Below, piece after piece: positions 41,846-51,226 of a DNA stretch of 64,000 bases. The stretch is from Acidovorax sp. FJL06 (GTDB lineage Bacteria; Pseudomonadota; Gammaproteobacteria; Burkholderiales; Burkholderiaceae_C), in NCBI RefSeq assembly GCF_003852545.1, contig NZ_QAJR01000018.1, positions 83,724 through 147,723 on the forward strand, written 5' to 3'. The position numbers and the translations under genes were made by a program. The first letter of the stretch is position 1; every line of letters starts with the position of its first letter. Under the pieces are notes generated by a model. The model saw only the letters and a program-made list of their open reading frames with translations. It was not told the origin of the DNA and made no database searches.

Positions 41846-43054
41846 TCAGCGGATGAAGCGCCCGTCGCGCCCCACCAGCGTCAGCTCCACAAAGCGCGAT
41901 GCGTTGCGCTCCGGGCTGCTGGCGCTGATCTCGAAGCCGCCCAGGTCCCATTTCCTGAGGTTCCAGGTGGCGTCGATGAAGGCCGCGCGTGTGGGGTTGC
42001 GGCCCGCGCGCTGCAGGGCCTCGGCAAACACGCGGGCGTTGATGTAGCCCTCCAGCGCCAGGTGCGAGGGCTCGGCCGTGGCACCCGAGGCCTTCCAGGC
42101 CGCCTGGAACTCGCGCACCACGGGCATCACCACGTTGGAGGGCAGGGGCACCACCTGCGAAATCGCCATGCCCGTGGCGTCCGCGCCCAGGGCCTTGACG
42201 GTGGCGGGCGTGCCCATCACCGACAGCGCGTACAGCGTCACGCCGCGCTGGAGCGCCCGGAAGGCCTTGACGAACTCCAGCGTGGGCTTGCCGGCCAGGC
42301 CGATCACGACGGCCTCCAGGTGGCCGCCCGCCAGTTTGGCGGCGGCGCTGCCGGCGTCCGAGGCGTTGTTTTCCACCGTCACGGCCAGCGCCTCGGGCAG
42401 CTTGAGCCGGTCCATGGACTGCTTGGCCGCGCTGAACACTTCTTTGCCGAAGGTGTTGTTCTGGTAGACGATGCCGATGCGCTGGATGCCGATGGTGGAC
42501 AGGTGCTGCACCAGCTTTTCGGCCTCGTCGGCATAGCTGGCGCGGATGTTGAACACATTGCGCGCCTTGGTGCGGCTGAGCTGTGCGCCGGTGAAGGGCG
42601 CAAAGAACGGGATGCCGCTCTCGATCACCTTGGGCAGCATGGCGTCGATCATGGGCGTGCCCATGCAGTTGAACAGCGCAAAGGTGGCCGGGTCGGCCAG
42701 CAACTGCTCCACGTTGGCCAGCGCCTTGGGCACGTCGTAGCTGTCGTCCAGCGTGGTCAGTTCGATGGCACGGCCGTGGATGCCACCGCGCGCATTGAGG
42801 GCCGCGAACGCCGCCTTGGCCCCCTGGTGCATGGCCGAGCCCAGGTCGCCCAGCGGGCCGGTGAGCGCGGTGGACTGCGCGATCCGGATGGCGCCGTCCT
42901 GCGCGTGCGCACGGCTTGTGGCTGCCAAGCCGCCCAGCCCCACCCAGGGCAGGGCGGCGACGGCGGCCAGCGCCTGGCGCCGCCCCAGGCCGCTGCGGGG
43001 GGCGGGGTGGGCGGGTGCGGCGGTGCCGGGCCCGGTGAATGGGTGTTTGTTCAT
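41846..43054 (-). CDS. Orphan Liv-type substrate-binding protein
   Basis: A 402-residue periplasmic receptor. The N-terminus has a twin-arginine-like GLGRRQALAAVAALPWVGLGGLAA before cleavage at AHA. The type I binding fold follows: IRIAQSTALTGPLGDLGSAMHQGAKAAFAALNARGGIHGR, LFNCMGTPMIDAMLPKVIESGIPFFAPFTGA and IQRIGIVYQNNTFGKEVFSAAK. No permease or ATPase is adjacent; it may use the liv system 5 kb away. It is divergent from the Crp/Fnr regulator, and the TTGTC-N8-GACAA site lies 72 bases upstream. Confidence 0.87.
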   Translation of the reverse strand: MNKHPFTGPGTAAPAHPAPRSGLGRRQALAAVAALPWVGLGGLAATSRAHAQDGAIRIAQSTALTGPLGDLGSAMHQGAKAAFAALNARGGIHGRAIELTTLDDSYDVPKALANVEQLLADPATFALFNCMGTPMIDAMLPKVIESGIPFFAPFTGAQLSRTKARNVFNIRASYADEAEKLVQHLSTIGIQRIGIVYQNNTFGKEVFSAAKQSMDRLKLPEALAVTVENNASDAGSAAAKLAGGHLEAVVIGLAGKPTLEFVKAFRALQRGVTLYALSVMGTPATVKALGADATGMAISQVVPLPSNVVMPVVREFQAAWKASGATAEPSHLALEGYINARVFAEALQRAGRNPTRAAFIDATWNLRKWDLGGFEISASSPERNASRFVELTLVGRDGRFIR

Positions 43055-43126
43055 GGCTTTGTCTCCTCGGTAGCCCCGACCTGAGGTGCGGGGAGGCGCC
43101 ATCATCCGGTGGAGATTGGCATTTTT

Positions 43127-43144
43127 TTGTCTTTCTGACGACAA
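43127..43144. promoter_or_regulatory. TTGTC-N8-GACAA palindrome, receptor/Crp promoter region
   Basis: TTGTCTTTCTGACGACAA, preceded by a T-run, stands between the divergent receptor and Crp/Fnr-type regulator genes (50 bases from the regulator start). It differs from 39031-39048 only at two central positions. A Crp/Fnr dimer would suit the size and symmetry. Confidence 0.6.
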
Positions 43145-43194
43145 TTCGAATCAGGATTTCCCGTACCTCCGACCCCACCGAACGGATCGCATCC

Positions 43195-43929
43195 ATGGAC
43201 TCCCGAATGAACCAGGACCTGTCGCTGCACCAGCGGCGCAGGCCCCCCACCGCTGAAGAACTGGGCGGCATCCCGTGGCTGGACCAGCTGCAGCCCGCCG
43301 AGCGCGAGCGCGCCGTGGCCTCGCTGCTGGTGGGCGATGCCAATGCGGGCGACTACGTGTGCCGCATCGGCCGGCCGGTGACCTACTGGTTTGGCGTGGT
43401 GGAGGGGCTGCTCAAGATGAGCAGCGACAACGCCCAGGGCCAGACCATGACCTTCACCGGTGTGCCGCCCGGGGGCTGGTTTGGCGAGGGCACGGCGCTC
43501 AAGCGCGAGCCCTACCGCTACAACATCCAGGCGCTGCGCAAGAGCGTGGTGGCGGGCCTGCCCATCGACACCTTCCACTGGCTGCTGGACCACTCCATCG
43601 GCTTCAACCGCTTTGTGATGAACCAGCTCAACGAGCGCCTGGGCCAGTTCATCGCGGCGCGCGAGATCGACCGCCTGAACAACCCCGACGTGCGCGTGGC
43701 GCGCAGCCTGGCGTCGCTGTTCAATCCGGTGCTGTACCCGGGCGTGGGCGAGGTGCTGCGCATCACGCAGCAGGAGCTGGCCTATCTGGTGGGGCTGTCG
43801 CGCCAGCGCGTGAACGAGGCGCTGGCGGCGCTGGAGGGGCAGGGTGCGATCCGCATCGAATATGGCGGCCTGCGGGTGCTGGACCTGGGGGCGCTGCGGT
43901 CGAGCATCTTCCAGCTCAAGGGGGGCTGA
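43195..43929 (+). CDS. Crp/Fnr-family transcriptional regulator
   Basis: A 244-residue regulator: a cyclic-nucleotide-binding-type beta roll (YVCRIGRPVTYWFGVVEGLLKMSS, GGWFGEGTALK), the long dimerisation helix, and a winged helix with ITQQELAYLVGLSRQRVNEALAALEGQGAIRIEYGG. There is no cysteine cluster, so it is not an oxygen-sensing FNR, and the phosphate-binding residues of CRP are not evident. It is divergent from the orphan receptor. A palindrome it could recognise occurs here and before the ligase/liv operon. Probably senses an acyl-CoA or aromatic metabolite; inference. Confidence 0.87.
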   Translation: MDSRMNQDLSLHQRRRPPTAEELGGIPWLDQLQPAERERAVASLLVGDANAGDYVCRIGRPVTYWFGVVEGLLKMSSDNAQGQTMTFTGVPPGGWFGEGTALKREPYRYNIQALRKSVVAGLPIDTFHWLLDHSIGFNRFVMNQLNERLGQFIAAREIDRLNNPDVRVARSLASLFNPVLYPGVGEVLRITQQELAYLVGLSRQRVNEALAALEGQGAIRIEYGGLRVLDLGALRSSIFQLKGG

Positions 43930-43946
43930 GCCGCCCCCCCCAATAT

Positions 43947-45653
43947 TCAGCGCGGCAGCGACGGCAGCGTGCTGCGGGCCTGCAGGGCCGGTGCGTGCGG
44001 TCTGGCGCTGCGCCGTGCGGGCACGGGGGATGCCGCCGGGGGCGATGCGCCCCAGCTGTCCTCGCCGCCGCCATCGTTGCGCGAGAGGCGGAAGGTGCCC
44101 ACCATCTGCGTGAGGCGCCCGGCCTGGTCCTTGAGGCTGTCGGCCGCGGCCGCGCCTTCTTCCACCAGCGCGGCGTTCTGCTGGGTCATCTCTTCCAGTG
44201 CGCCCACCGACTGGCTCACATGGCCGATGCGCTGGCTTTGCTCCTGCGTGGCGGCGGTGATCTCGCCCATGATGTCGGACACGCGGCGCACGGAGAGCAC
44301 CAGCTCTTCGATGGTCTTGCCCGCGTGGTTCACCAGGGTGCTGCCTTCCTGCACCTGATCGACGCTGGCGCCGATCAGGGCCTTGATTTCGCGCGCGGCG
44401 TTGGCCGAGCGGCCGGCCAGGTTGCGCACCTCGCCCGCCACCACTGCAAAGCCCCGGCCCTGTTCGCCCGCCCGCGCGGCCTCCACGGCGGCATTGAGCG
44501 CGAGGATGTTGGTCTGGAACGCAATGCCGTCGATCACGCTGATGATGTCGGCGATCTTGCGCGAGCTGGCGCTGATGGTGTCCATGGTGCGCACCACCTG
44601 CGACACCACCTCGCCGCCGCGCGTGGCCGCGTCCGACGCGGTGGACGCCAGCTGGTTGGCCTGGCAGGCAGAGTCGGCGCTTTGCGACACGGTGCCGGTC
44701 AGGTCCACCAGCGAGGTGGCGGCGCTTTGCAGGTTGTGCGAGGTCTGCTCGGTGCGCTGGCTCAGGTCCAGGTTGCCCGAGGCCACCTCGGAGCTGGCCA
44801 CGAGGATGGAGTCGGCCGTCTGGCCGATCTCGCCCACCAGCGTGCGCAGGCGCTCCTGCATGGCGGCGATGGCCTCCAGGAGGCGGCCGGTTTCATCGTG
44901 GATGCGCACCTCGACCTGCGAGGTGAGGTCGCCGCGCGCAATGCGCTCGGCCACCACCACCGCGCGGCCGATGGGCGCGGTGATGCTGGTGGTGATGCGC
45001 CAGGCAATCAGGGCGCCCAGGCCGATGGCCAGCAGCACCAGCAGGCCGCCCACCAGGCGGGCGTTGCCCTGGGTCTGCTCGGTGGAGGCCGTGGCTTCGG
45101 CGTTCAGGGTGTTCTGCAACTCGATCAGCTCGCGCAGCTTGGCGCGCCAGGCGGTCTCGCCCGGGGCCACGCGCGTCATCAGGGCCAGCGTGGCGCTCAC
45201 GGTGTCGCCATCGTCGGCGGCCTTGGTGGCATTGGCGAGTTCGGGGCGCGCCTTGCGGCCCAGTTCCTGCACCTCGGCCAGCAGCTGGATCTCGGCCGGG
45301 GTGGCATTGCCCGGCGTCAGCAGCGCGGCCAGCGCGGCTTCCTGGGTGGCGTAGTCCTTCAGCGTCTTGCCGACGGCGTCGATCTGCTCACGCGCCTGCT
45401 TGGGGTCGATGTCGTTGAGCATGGCCGCCGAGCGGCTCTGGATGCCGATGGCACTCACGTTTTCCAGCATGCCGTTGACCAGCTTGGCCTTGTTCGCGCC
45501 GATACCGGTGATCTGGCGCATCTGCTCGTGCACCTGGCTCACCGACAGCTGGCCCAGGGCCGCCACGGCAATGACGAGCACGAGCATGCAGCCAAAGCCC
45601 AGGCTGAGCCGGCTGGAGATCGACAAGGATTGGAGGGGGGTGGCGGCAGGCAT
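43947..45653 (-). CDS. Methyl-accepting chemotaxis protein
   Basis: A 568-residue transmembrane chemoreceptor: helix 1 at ~14-36 ([20 protein letters not shown]), a periplasmic four-helix ligand domain of the Tar/MCP_4HB kind, helix 2 near 195-215 ([19 protein letters not shown]), a HAMP domain, and the signalling tip [39 protein letters not shown]. The short C-terminal tail is Pro/Arg-rich and lacks the NWETF-type CheR tether. No che genes are near. Start at 45653 has GGAGG-like spacing; an upstream ATG would not change the domains. Confidence 0.92.
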   Translation of the reverse strand: MPAATPLQSLSISSRLSLGFGCMLVLVIAVAALGQLSVSQVHEQMRQITGIGANKAKLVNGMLENVSAIGIQSRSAAMLNDIDPKQAREQIDAVGKTLKDYATQEAALAALLTPGNATPAEIQLLAEVQELGRKARPELANATKAADDGDTVSATLALMTRVAPGETAWRAKLRELIELQNTLNAEATASTEQTQGNARLVGGLLVLLAIGLGALIAWRITTSITAPIGRAVVVAERIARGDLTSQVEVRIHDETGRLLEAIAAMQERLRTLVGEIGQTADSILVASSEVASGNLDLSQRTEQTSHNLQSAATSLVDLTGTVSQSADSACQANQLASTASDAATRGGEVVSQVVRTMDTISASSRKIADIISVIDGIAFQTNILALNAAVEAARAGEQGRGFAVVAGEVRNLAGRSANAAREIKALIGASVDQVQEGSTLVNHAGKTIEELVLSVRRVSDIMGEITAATQEQSQRIGHVSQSVGALEEMTQQNAALVEEGAAAADSLKDQAGRLTQMVGTFRLSRNDGGGEDSWGASPPAASPVPARRSARPHAPALQARSTLPSLPR

Positions 45654-46068
45654 GGAGGTCCTTGTGTCTCGGTGGGCGCAGGGGGGAATCATCAAAACGG
45701 GCACGGGAAACCGGTGCGAACGGACCGAAGCAATATCGGTGCCCACGGGGCGGCGGGCGGGGCGGGGCGCACGCTCGACGCAGTGTAGGCAGAAACTCCG
45801 CCCTGCGTCATGAGCGTTGCGGATGCCGCCATGCCCGAAATGCATGGCCGGCCCGGTTACAAATCGGCCGGCTTGCTTTTGTGGTGCGGCTGCGCGAAAG
45901 TGCAACAGGGCGTGGTGAGCGATGGACGAAAAAATCGCTGCAAGCGCTTGGCAAGGAAAGAAAGTTTGCTCTCTTTTTTGATGTTCATGCCCGGCCGAGG
46001 GTTTGCCCTGCGGACCGGCGCGCTGGGGGGCGATCAGGTATAAACCTGTAACAGTTGCGAGGTCTCTG
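45654..46068. other. 415-base divergent intergenic region without a convincing gene
   Basis: Between the chemoreceptor and DUF4394 genes. It contains small open frames on both strands (e.g. 45662-46051), but none has family-like sequence or a clear ribosome binding site. The AT-rich patch 45920-45985 (GGAAAGAAAGTTTGCTCTCT and TTTTTT) is the likeliest promoter region for the rightward operon. A CGGCCGGCCC..CGGCCGG type inverted repeat near 45850-45880 was noted. No RNA gene was recognised. Confidence 0.45.
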
Positions 46069-46962
46069 ATGCATTCCATTTTTTGCTTCTCGAAGCTCCG
46101 TGCTGCCTGGGCCGCATTGGCATGGGCCGTGCTGGCCGGTTGCGCCGCACCGGTGCCCGATAGCGGCCTGCGCGAGACGGTGGTCGCCGTGACGGCGTCG
46201 CACGAACTCATCACCTTCCACGCCGGGCAGCCCGGCCGCATCCTGGAGCGGCGCCCGGTGACGGGCCTGCCCGCCGGCGAGCGGCTGGTGGGCATCGACT
46301 TCCGTGTGGCCAAGGGCGTGCTCTATGCGCTGTCGCAGGCCGGGCGCCTGTACACGCTTGACATCCCCACGGGCGCGTTGCGCCCCGTCGGTGCCGCGCC
46401 CGCGGTGCTGCCGCTCAACGGCAGCGTGTTCGGCTTCGATTTCAACCCGGCGGCCGACCGCATCCGCGTGGTGTCCAGCACCGGCCAGAACCTGCGCCTG
46501 CACCCCGACACCGGGGCGGTGGTGGATGGTGACCCCGCAGTCGAGGGCGTGCAGCCCGACCCCGCCCTGCGCTATGCCTGGGGTGACGTGAACGCCCGCC
46601 GCCGGCCCGACATCGCCGGGGCGGCCTACACCTACAACCCGAACGACAGCAAGATCACCACCAACTACGCCATCGACCGCGCGCTGGGCGTGCTGGTGAT
46701 GCAGGGCTCGCGCGAAGGCACAGTGCCGGTGGTTTCGCCCAACTCGGGGCAGTTGCGCACCGTGGGTTCGCTGGGCCTGGGGCCCCTCGCGGATGTGGCT
46801 TTCGACATTGCAGATGTGGGCAACACGGCGCTGATCGCGGTGCGCACGGCAGCCGACAACCAGACCCGCCTGCACCAGGTGGACCTGGCCACCGGCGCCA
46901 CGCGGCCGCTGGGCACGGTGGGCGAGGGCACGCCGTTGCTGGGCATGGCGATCGAACCATGA
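46069..46962 (+). CDS. DUF4394 lipoprotein
   Basis: A 297-residue protein with a lipoprotein signal (LAWAVLAGC, Cys25). The body is a beta-propeller-like DUF4394 domain: [64 protein letters not shown] and [28 protein letters not shown]. Function of the family is unknown. The protein should be in the periplasm or on the outer membrane. Its stop overlaps the cupredoxin start (ATGA, 46959-46962), which overlaps the GGDEF-EAL gene, so three genes form a tight operon. Confidence 0.85.
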   Translation: MHSIFCFSKLRAAWAALAWAVLAGCAAPVPDSGLRETVVAVTASHELITFHAGQPGRILERRPVTGLPAGERLVGIDFRVAKGVLYALSQAGRLYTLDIPTGALRPVGAAPAVLPLNGSVFGFDFNPAADRIRVVSSTGQNLRLHPDTGAVVDGDPAVEGVQPDPALRYAWGDVNARRRPDIAGAAYTYNPNDSKITTNYAIDRALGVLVMQGSREGTVPVVSPNSGQLRTVGSLGLGPLADVAFDIADVGNTALIAVRTAADNQTRLHQVDLATGATRPLGTVGEGTPLLGMAIEP

Positions 46963-47615
46963 GGCCTGGCGGAGCGCTCCTGCTGCGCAGCTGCCTGGCC
47001 GGCTGGCGCCCGGCCGGTATGGCTGTGTGCGCGGCGGGCCTGGTGGGCTGCGCGGCCGTTCAGGCAGGCACGGTGCAGGTGGAGGTGGCAGACGCTTCGG
47101 GCAAGCCGCTGGCCGATGCGGTGGTGTTTCTGGACTCGGCCGATGCGCGCAAGCAGGCCCGCCCGCTGGCCGGCGTGGAGATGGCGCAGGAGAAGCGCCA
47201 GTTCGTGCCCGGCGTGCTGGTGGTGACGGCCGGGACGGAAGTGCTCTTTCCCAACCGCGACACGGTGCGGCACCATGTGTATTCGTTCTCGCCTGCCAAG
47301 AAGTTCGAGCTCAAGCTCTACACCGGCACGCCTTCCAACCCCGTGCTGTTCGACCGGCCCGGCGTGGTCACGCTGGGCTGCAACATCCATGACCAGATGG
47401 TGGGCTGGATTCTGGTGGTGGACACCCCCTACTTCGCGCGCTCGGCAGCGGCCACCGGCAAAGTGCAGATCGACAACGTACCGCCGGGCACCTACACGCT
47501 GCGCACCTGGCACACACGCCTGCCCGTGGGGGCTCCGGCGATGGAGCAGGCGCTGACGGTGCCCGCCACCGGCGCTGCCACGGCCTCGGTGCGCTTGACG
47601 GGGTTGCAGCCTTGA
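46959..47615 (+). CDS. Amicyanin-like cupredoxin (periplasmic copper protein)
   Basis: A 218-residue exported protein (hydrophobic start with LVGCAAVQA, either a lipobox at Cys31 or cleavage after VQA). A type I copper site is visible: His105/106 in RDTVRHHVYSFS, then Cys141, His144 and Met147 in LGCNIHDQMVGW. The C-x2-H-x2-M loop is that of amicyanin, which is why such proteins are often labelled methylamine-utilisation proteins, but no mau genes are present. The C-terminal third is a beta domain of carboxypeptidase-regulatory type (GKVQIDNVPPGTYTLRTWH). It overlaps its neighbours on both sides (ATGA and TTGA). Confidence 0.83.
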   Translation: MRPGGALLLRSCLAGWRPAGMAVCAAGLVGCAAVQAGTVQVEVADASGKPLADAVVFLDSADARKQARPLAGVEMAQEKRQFVPGVLVVTAGTEVLFPNRDTVRHHVYSFSPAKKFELKLYTGTPSNPVLFDRPGVVTLGCNIHDQMVGWILVVDTPYFARSAAATGKVQIDNVPPGTYTLRTWHTRLPVGAPAMEQALTVPATGAATASVRLTGLQP

Positions 47616-49975
47616 CGCGGCTGCGCCTGGCCCGGCGCAGCCTGATCCTGCGGCTGGTGGGGTTGTCGCTGCTGTTGCTGCTCATCGTGCAGGCGGCCGG
47701 TTTTGCCGTGGTGCGCGAATCCATCGACCGCAATGCGCGCGCCCAGATCGCGCAGGCGCTGGACCTGGACGAGAACATCTGGCGCCGCCTGCTGGAGCAG
47801 AACGCCGAGCGTTTGCGCCAGGGTTCGGCCCTGCTGGCGGCCGACTACGGCTTTCGCTCGGCGGTGAACTCGGGGGACGAGGACACCATCCAGTCGGTGC
47901 TGGAGAACCACGGCAGCCGCATCGGGGCGGCCGTGACGGCCCTGCTGGGCACCGACCTCACGCTGCGCGCGGTCAGCCTGTCGGGCGGCATGGAGCAGTT
48001 TCCGGCCACGCTGCGGCAGGTGGTGCCGCGCCTGGCCAGCCAGCCCCAGGGCAGCCAGACCGTGGTGATGGACGGCGTGCCCTACCAGTTCGTGATGGTG
48101 CCCATGCGCGCGCCGGTGGTGATTGGCTGGGTGCTGATGGGCTTTCCGATCGACCAGTCGCGTGCCGACGAGGTGCGGCAGCTGCTGGCGGTGCATGTGG
48201 CGCTGGTGGTGAAGGGCGCGGACGGCGTGGTGAAAGTGCCCGTGACCACGCTGCCCCCCGAGGCCCTGGCGCTGCTGCGGCGCGAAGGCGGTGCGGTGGG
48301 GGAGCTGCAGACGGCCGAGGGCACGCTGCTGGTGCGTTCCCGGGCGCTCGACAGCGTGGGCGGCGAAGTGCATGCACTGCTGCTGCGCTCGGTGGACGAG
48401 GTGGTCGCCCCCTACCGCCAGCTGCAGGTGCTGCTGGCCATCATCACCGTGGCCGGCGTGCTGCTGTTTGCCGTGGGCACCGGGCTGGTAGCGCAGCGGC
48501 TCACCACGCCCCTGCGCTCGCTGCTGGCCGCCACGCAGCGGCTGTCGCGCGGCGAGTACGACACGCCGCTGGAACACACCGGCCGCATGGACGAAATCGG
48601 CAACCTCGCGCGCTCGTTCGACCACATGCGGGTGGACATCGCGGCGCAGCAGACCGAGATCCGCCGCCTGGCCTACTGGGACCGCCTCACCGGCCTGCCC
48701 AACCGGGAGCGTTTTCGCGAGGCCGTGGTGCGCGCCCTGGCCGGCCATCCCGAACACCCGGGCCGAACGACCCCCGCCGCTGTGCCCCAGCCGGTGGCGG
48801 TGCTCACCCTGGACCTGGACCGCTTCAAGCATGTGAACGACGTGCTGGGCTATGCCTTTGGCGACCGCCTGCTGCAGGCCGTGGCCGGGCGCCTGAGCCT
48901 GCAGGTGCGCTCGCCCGAAGACATGGTGGCGCGCCTGGGCGGCAACGAGTTCGCCATCCTGCTGCTGAACGCAGACGCCGCCGCTGCGCACGACATCGCC
49001 CAGCGCATCAACCACTCGTTCGAGGAGCCACTGGCGTTCGAGGACCAGACCGTGGACCTGAGCGCCGGCATCGGTTTTGCCTGCTGGCCGGGCGATGCGG
49101 ACGATGCCGACACCCTGCTCAGCCGCTCGGAGATCGCGATGTATGCGGCCAAGCGCAAGCTCAGCGGGGCGCTGGAGTACGACGCCGCCTTCGACTCGGC
49201 CAGCACGCAGACGCTGTCGCTGCTGACCGAGCTGCGCCAGGCGGTGGAGCACGGCGAGCTGCGCCTGTACCTGCAACCCAAGGTGCCGCTGCATGGCCAG
49301 GCGGGCCTGGCGGCCGAGGCGCTGGTGCGCTGGCAGCACCCGCAGCGGGGGCTGGTGCCGCCCATGCAGTTCATCCCGTTTGCCGAGCAGACGGGTTTTG
49401 TGCGCCAGCTCACGCTGTGGATGTTCGAAGAGGTGGCCCGGCTGCTGGCCGACCCGCGCACGCGCGGCCTGCCGCTCCGGGTGTCGGTCAACCTCTCGAC
49501 ACGCGACCTGCTGGACCCGGAGCTGAGCAACCGGCTGGCCGACATCCTCGCGCGCCACGGCGTGGCCGCCAGTGCCTTCTGCCTGGAGATCACCGAAAGC
49601 GCGATCATGGACGATCCCCAGCGCGCCGAGGCCATGCTCAACCGGCTCTCCGAGCAGGGCTTCAAGCTGTCCATCGACGACTTCGGCACGGGGTACTCGT
49701 CGCTGGCCTACCTCAAGCGCCTGCCAGTGGATGAACTCAAGATCGACAAGTCTTTCGTGATGGGCATGGAGACGGGCGAAGACGACGCGATGATCGTGCG
49801 CTCGACCATCGACCTGGCGCACAACCTGGGGCTCACGGTGGTGGCCGAGGGCGTGGAAACCGCCGCCATCCTGGAGCAGCTGCGCGCCCTGGCCTGCGAC
49901 GAGGCGCAGGGCTACCACATCACGCGGCCCTTGCCGGTCGAGGATTTCCTGGCCTGGCAGGCGCGCCAGGGGTAG
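47612..49975 (+). CDS. HAMP-GGDEF-EAL protein, probable c-di-GMP phosphodiesterase
   Basis: A 787-residue membrane protein with TTG start inside the cupredoxin stop (TTGA). Helix 1 is at ~12-33 and helix 2 at ~272-292; residues 34-270 between them form a periplasmic sensor domain. HAMP spans ~293-345, GGDEF ~350-515 and EAL ~530-785. The cyclase motif reads GGNEF (443-447) instead of GGDEF, so diguanylate cyclase activity is doubtful. The EAL side is intact: EAL at 569-571, EITES at 659-663, [10 protein letters not shown] at 689-698 and EGVET at 746-750. It most likely hydrolyses c-di-GMP in response to a periplasmic signal, perhaps relayed by the two preceding exported proteins. Confidence 0.88.
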   Translation: MTRLRLARRSLILRLVGLSLLLLLIVQAAGFAVVRESIDRNARAQIAQALDLDENIWRRLLEQNAERLRQGSALLAADYGFRSAVNSGDEDTIQSVLENHGSRIGAAVTALLGTDLTLRAVSLSGGMEQFPATLRQVVPRLASQPQGSQTVVMDGVPYQFVMVPMRAPVVIGWVLMGFPIDQSRADEVRQLLAVHVALVVKGADGVVKVPVTTLPPEALALLRREGGAVGELQTAEGTLLVRSRALDSVGGEVHALLLRSVDEVVAPYRQLQVLLAIITVAGVLLFAVGTGLVAQRLTTPLRSLLAATQRLSRGEYDTPLEHTGRMDEIGNLARSFDHMRVDIAAQQTEIRRLAYWDRLTGLPNRERFREAVVRALAGHPEHPGRTTPAAVPQPVAVLTLDLDRFKHVNDVLGYAFGDRLLQAVAGRLSLQVRSPEDMVARLGGNEFAILLLNADAAAAHDIAQRINHSFEEPLAFEDQTVDLSAGIGFACWPGDADDADTLLSRSEIAMYAAKRKLSGALEYDAAFDSASTQTLSLLTELRQAVEHGELRLYLQPKVPLHGQAGLAAEALVRWQHPQRGLVPPMQFIPFAEQTGFVRQLTLWMFEEVARLLADPRTRGLPLRVSVNLSTRDLLDPELSNRLADILARHGVAASAFCLEITESAIMDDPQRAEAMLNRLSEQGFKLSIDDFGTGYSSLAYLKRLPVDELKIDKSFVMGMETGEDDAMIVRSTIDLAHNLGLTVVAEGVETAAILEQLRALACDEAQGYHITRPLPVEDFLAWQARQG

Positions 49976-50069
49976 AAATCTGCATTTTTTCCGGCCGCAA
50001 CGGCGCTCCGGGCGCGGTCGGCCGCATGGAATGTGGACCCCGGTCGGCCCGCAGGCGAAAATACGCGCA

Positions 50070-51170
50070 ATGTCTTCTTCCTCTTCTCGCCCGCCAGCCG
50101 GTCCTGCTGCCGCCCCGGCCACCGATGCCGGCGGCCCCCCTTCTTCGGCGCCTGCGGCGCCACGCCCCGTGCTGCGCCGCCCCACCCTGGCGGCCAAGCC
50201 CGCGCCCGTGCGGCCTGCGCCGCCGCCCCGAGCCCCCCGGCCCGCCCGTTCACCCGCTCCGCCCAGCTACCGCACTGCGTCTGGTACCTTTGTGGCGCCG
50301 GTGCGCCAGGTGCCTGCGCCAGCGACGGGGATGGTGGGAGGCTTGCTCACCTCGCGCCTGAACAAGCGCATGGCCGAGCTGGGCCTGTGCTCGCGGCGTG
50401 AGGCTGACGACTGGGTGGAGCAGGGCTGGGTCAAGGTCAACGGTGTGGTGGCGACCATGGGCCAGCAGGTCACGGCCGCCGACCGCATCGAGGTGGACAA
50501 GATCGCCCAGGGGTTCCAGGAGCAGCGCGTCACCATCCTGCTGAACAAGCCCATCGGCTATGTGAGCGGCCAGGCCGAGGATGGCCACACACCCGCCGTG
50601 GCACTGATCAACCCCCGCACCCACTGGCGCGATGACCCCAGCCGCAACCGCTTCTCCCCGCCGCAGCTGCGGGGCCTGGCACCTTGCGGGCGGCTCGATA
50701 TCGACTCGGTGGGCCTCTTGGTGCTGACCCAGGACGGCCGCGTGGCCCGGCAGATCATTGGCGAGGACTCCGAGATGGAAAAGGAGTACCTGGTGCGCGT
50801 GGTCTACCAGGCCCCGGGCCAGGCGGTGCCACGCCACCCCGGCGAGCGCTCCGCGCCGCTGCAGGAAATCAACGAGCGTGACCCGGTCAGCACCAATGTG
50901 CAGGCGGTGTTTCCCAAGGAGTTGCTGGAACGCCTGCGCCATGGCCTGAGCCTGGACGGCGAGCCACTCAAGCCCGCCAAGGTCGATTGGCAAAACCCCG
51001 AGCAACTGCGTTTTGTGCTCACCGAGGGCAAAAAGCGCCAGATTCGCCGCATGTGCGAGCTGGTGGGGCTCAAGGTGGTGGGGCTCAAGCGCATCCGCAT
51101 CGGCCGTGTGACCCTGGGCAACCTGCCCGTGGGGCAGTGGCGCTACCTGTCGCCCAACGAGCGCTTCTGA
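50070..51170 (+). CDS. Pseudouridine synthase of the RsuA/RluF type
   Basis: A 366-residue enzyme with an 80-residue Ser/Pro/Ala-rich N-terminal extension. The S4 RNA-binding domain is [31 protein letters not shown]. The catalytic block is [20 protein letters not shown], with Asp in RLDIDS, and the C-terminal [42 protein letters not shown] and [12 protein letters not shown] are closest to RluF, which modifies U2604 of 23S rRNA; RluB/RsuA remain possible. An upstream ATG at 50031 would add 13 residues. It stands alone after the GGDEF-EAL gene. Confidence 0.85.
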   Translation: MSSSSSRPPAGPAAAPATDAGGPPSSAPAAPRPVLRRPTLAAKPAPVRPAPPPRAPRPARSPAPPSYRTASGTFVAPVRQVPAPATGMVGGLLTSRLNKRMAELGLCSRREADDWVEQGWVKVNGVVATMGQQVTAADRIEVDKIAQGFQEQRVTILLNKPIGYVSGQAEDGHTPAVALINPRTHWRDDPSRNRFSPPQLRGLAPCGRLDIDSVGLLVLTQDGRVARQIIGEDSEMEKEYLVRVVYQAPGQAVPRHPGERSAPLQEINERDPVSTNVQAVFPKELLERLRHGLSLDGEPLKPAKVDWQNPEQLRFVLTEGKKRQIRRMCELVGLKVVGLKRIRIGRVTLGNLPVGQWRYLSPNERF

Positions 51171-51226
51171 GAGCTGCCGGGCTCCGCACAACCCCCCGCC
51201 TTTTTTTCTGGATCGGAGCCTTTCTC

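Noticed and set aside
45662-46051. Possible small genes in the gap before the DUF4394 gene
   Set aside because: No ribosome binding site, no recognisable sequence, and composition like noncoding DNA.
46959-47615. Methylamine utilisation function for the cupredoxin
   Set aside because: Only the amicyanin-like copper loop supports this; no methylamine dehydrogenase genes are present.
47492-50197. A 900-codon open frame antisense to the GGDEF-EAL gene
   Set aside because: It reads as His/Gln/Arg/Gly-rich sequence without family motifs and mirrors the codon bias of the real gene; typical shadow of a GC-rich gene.
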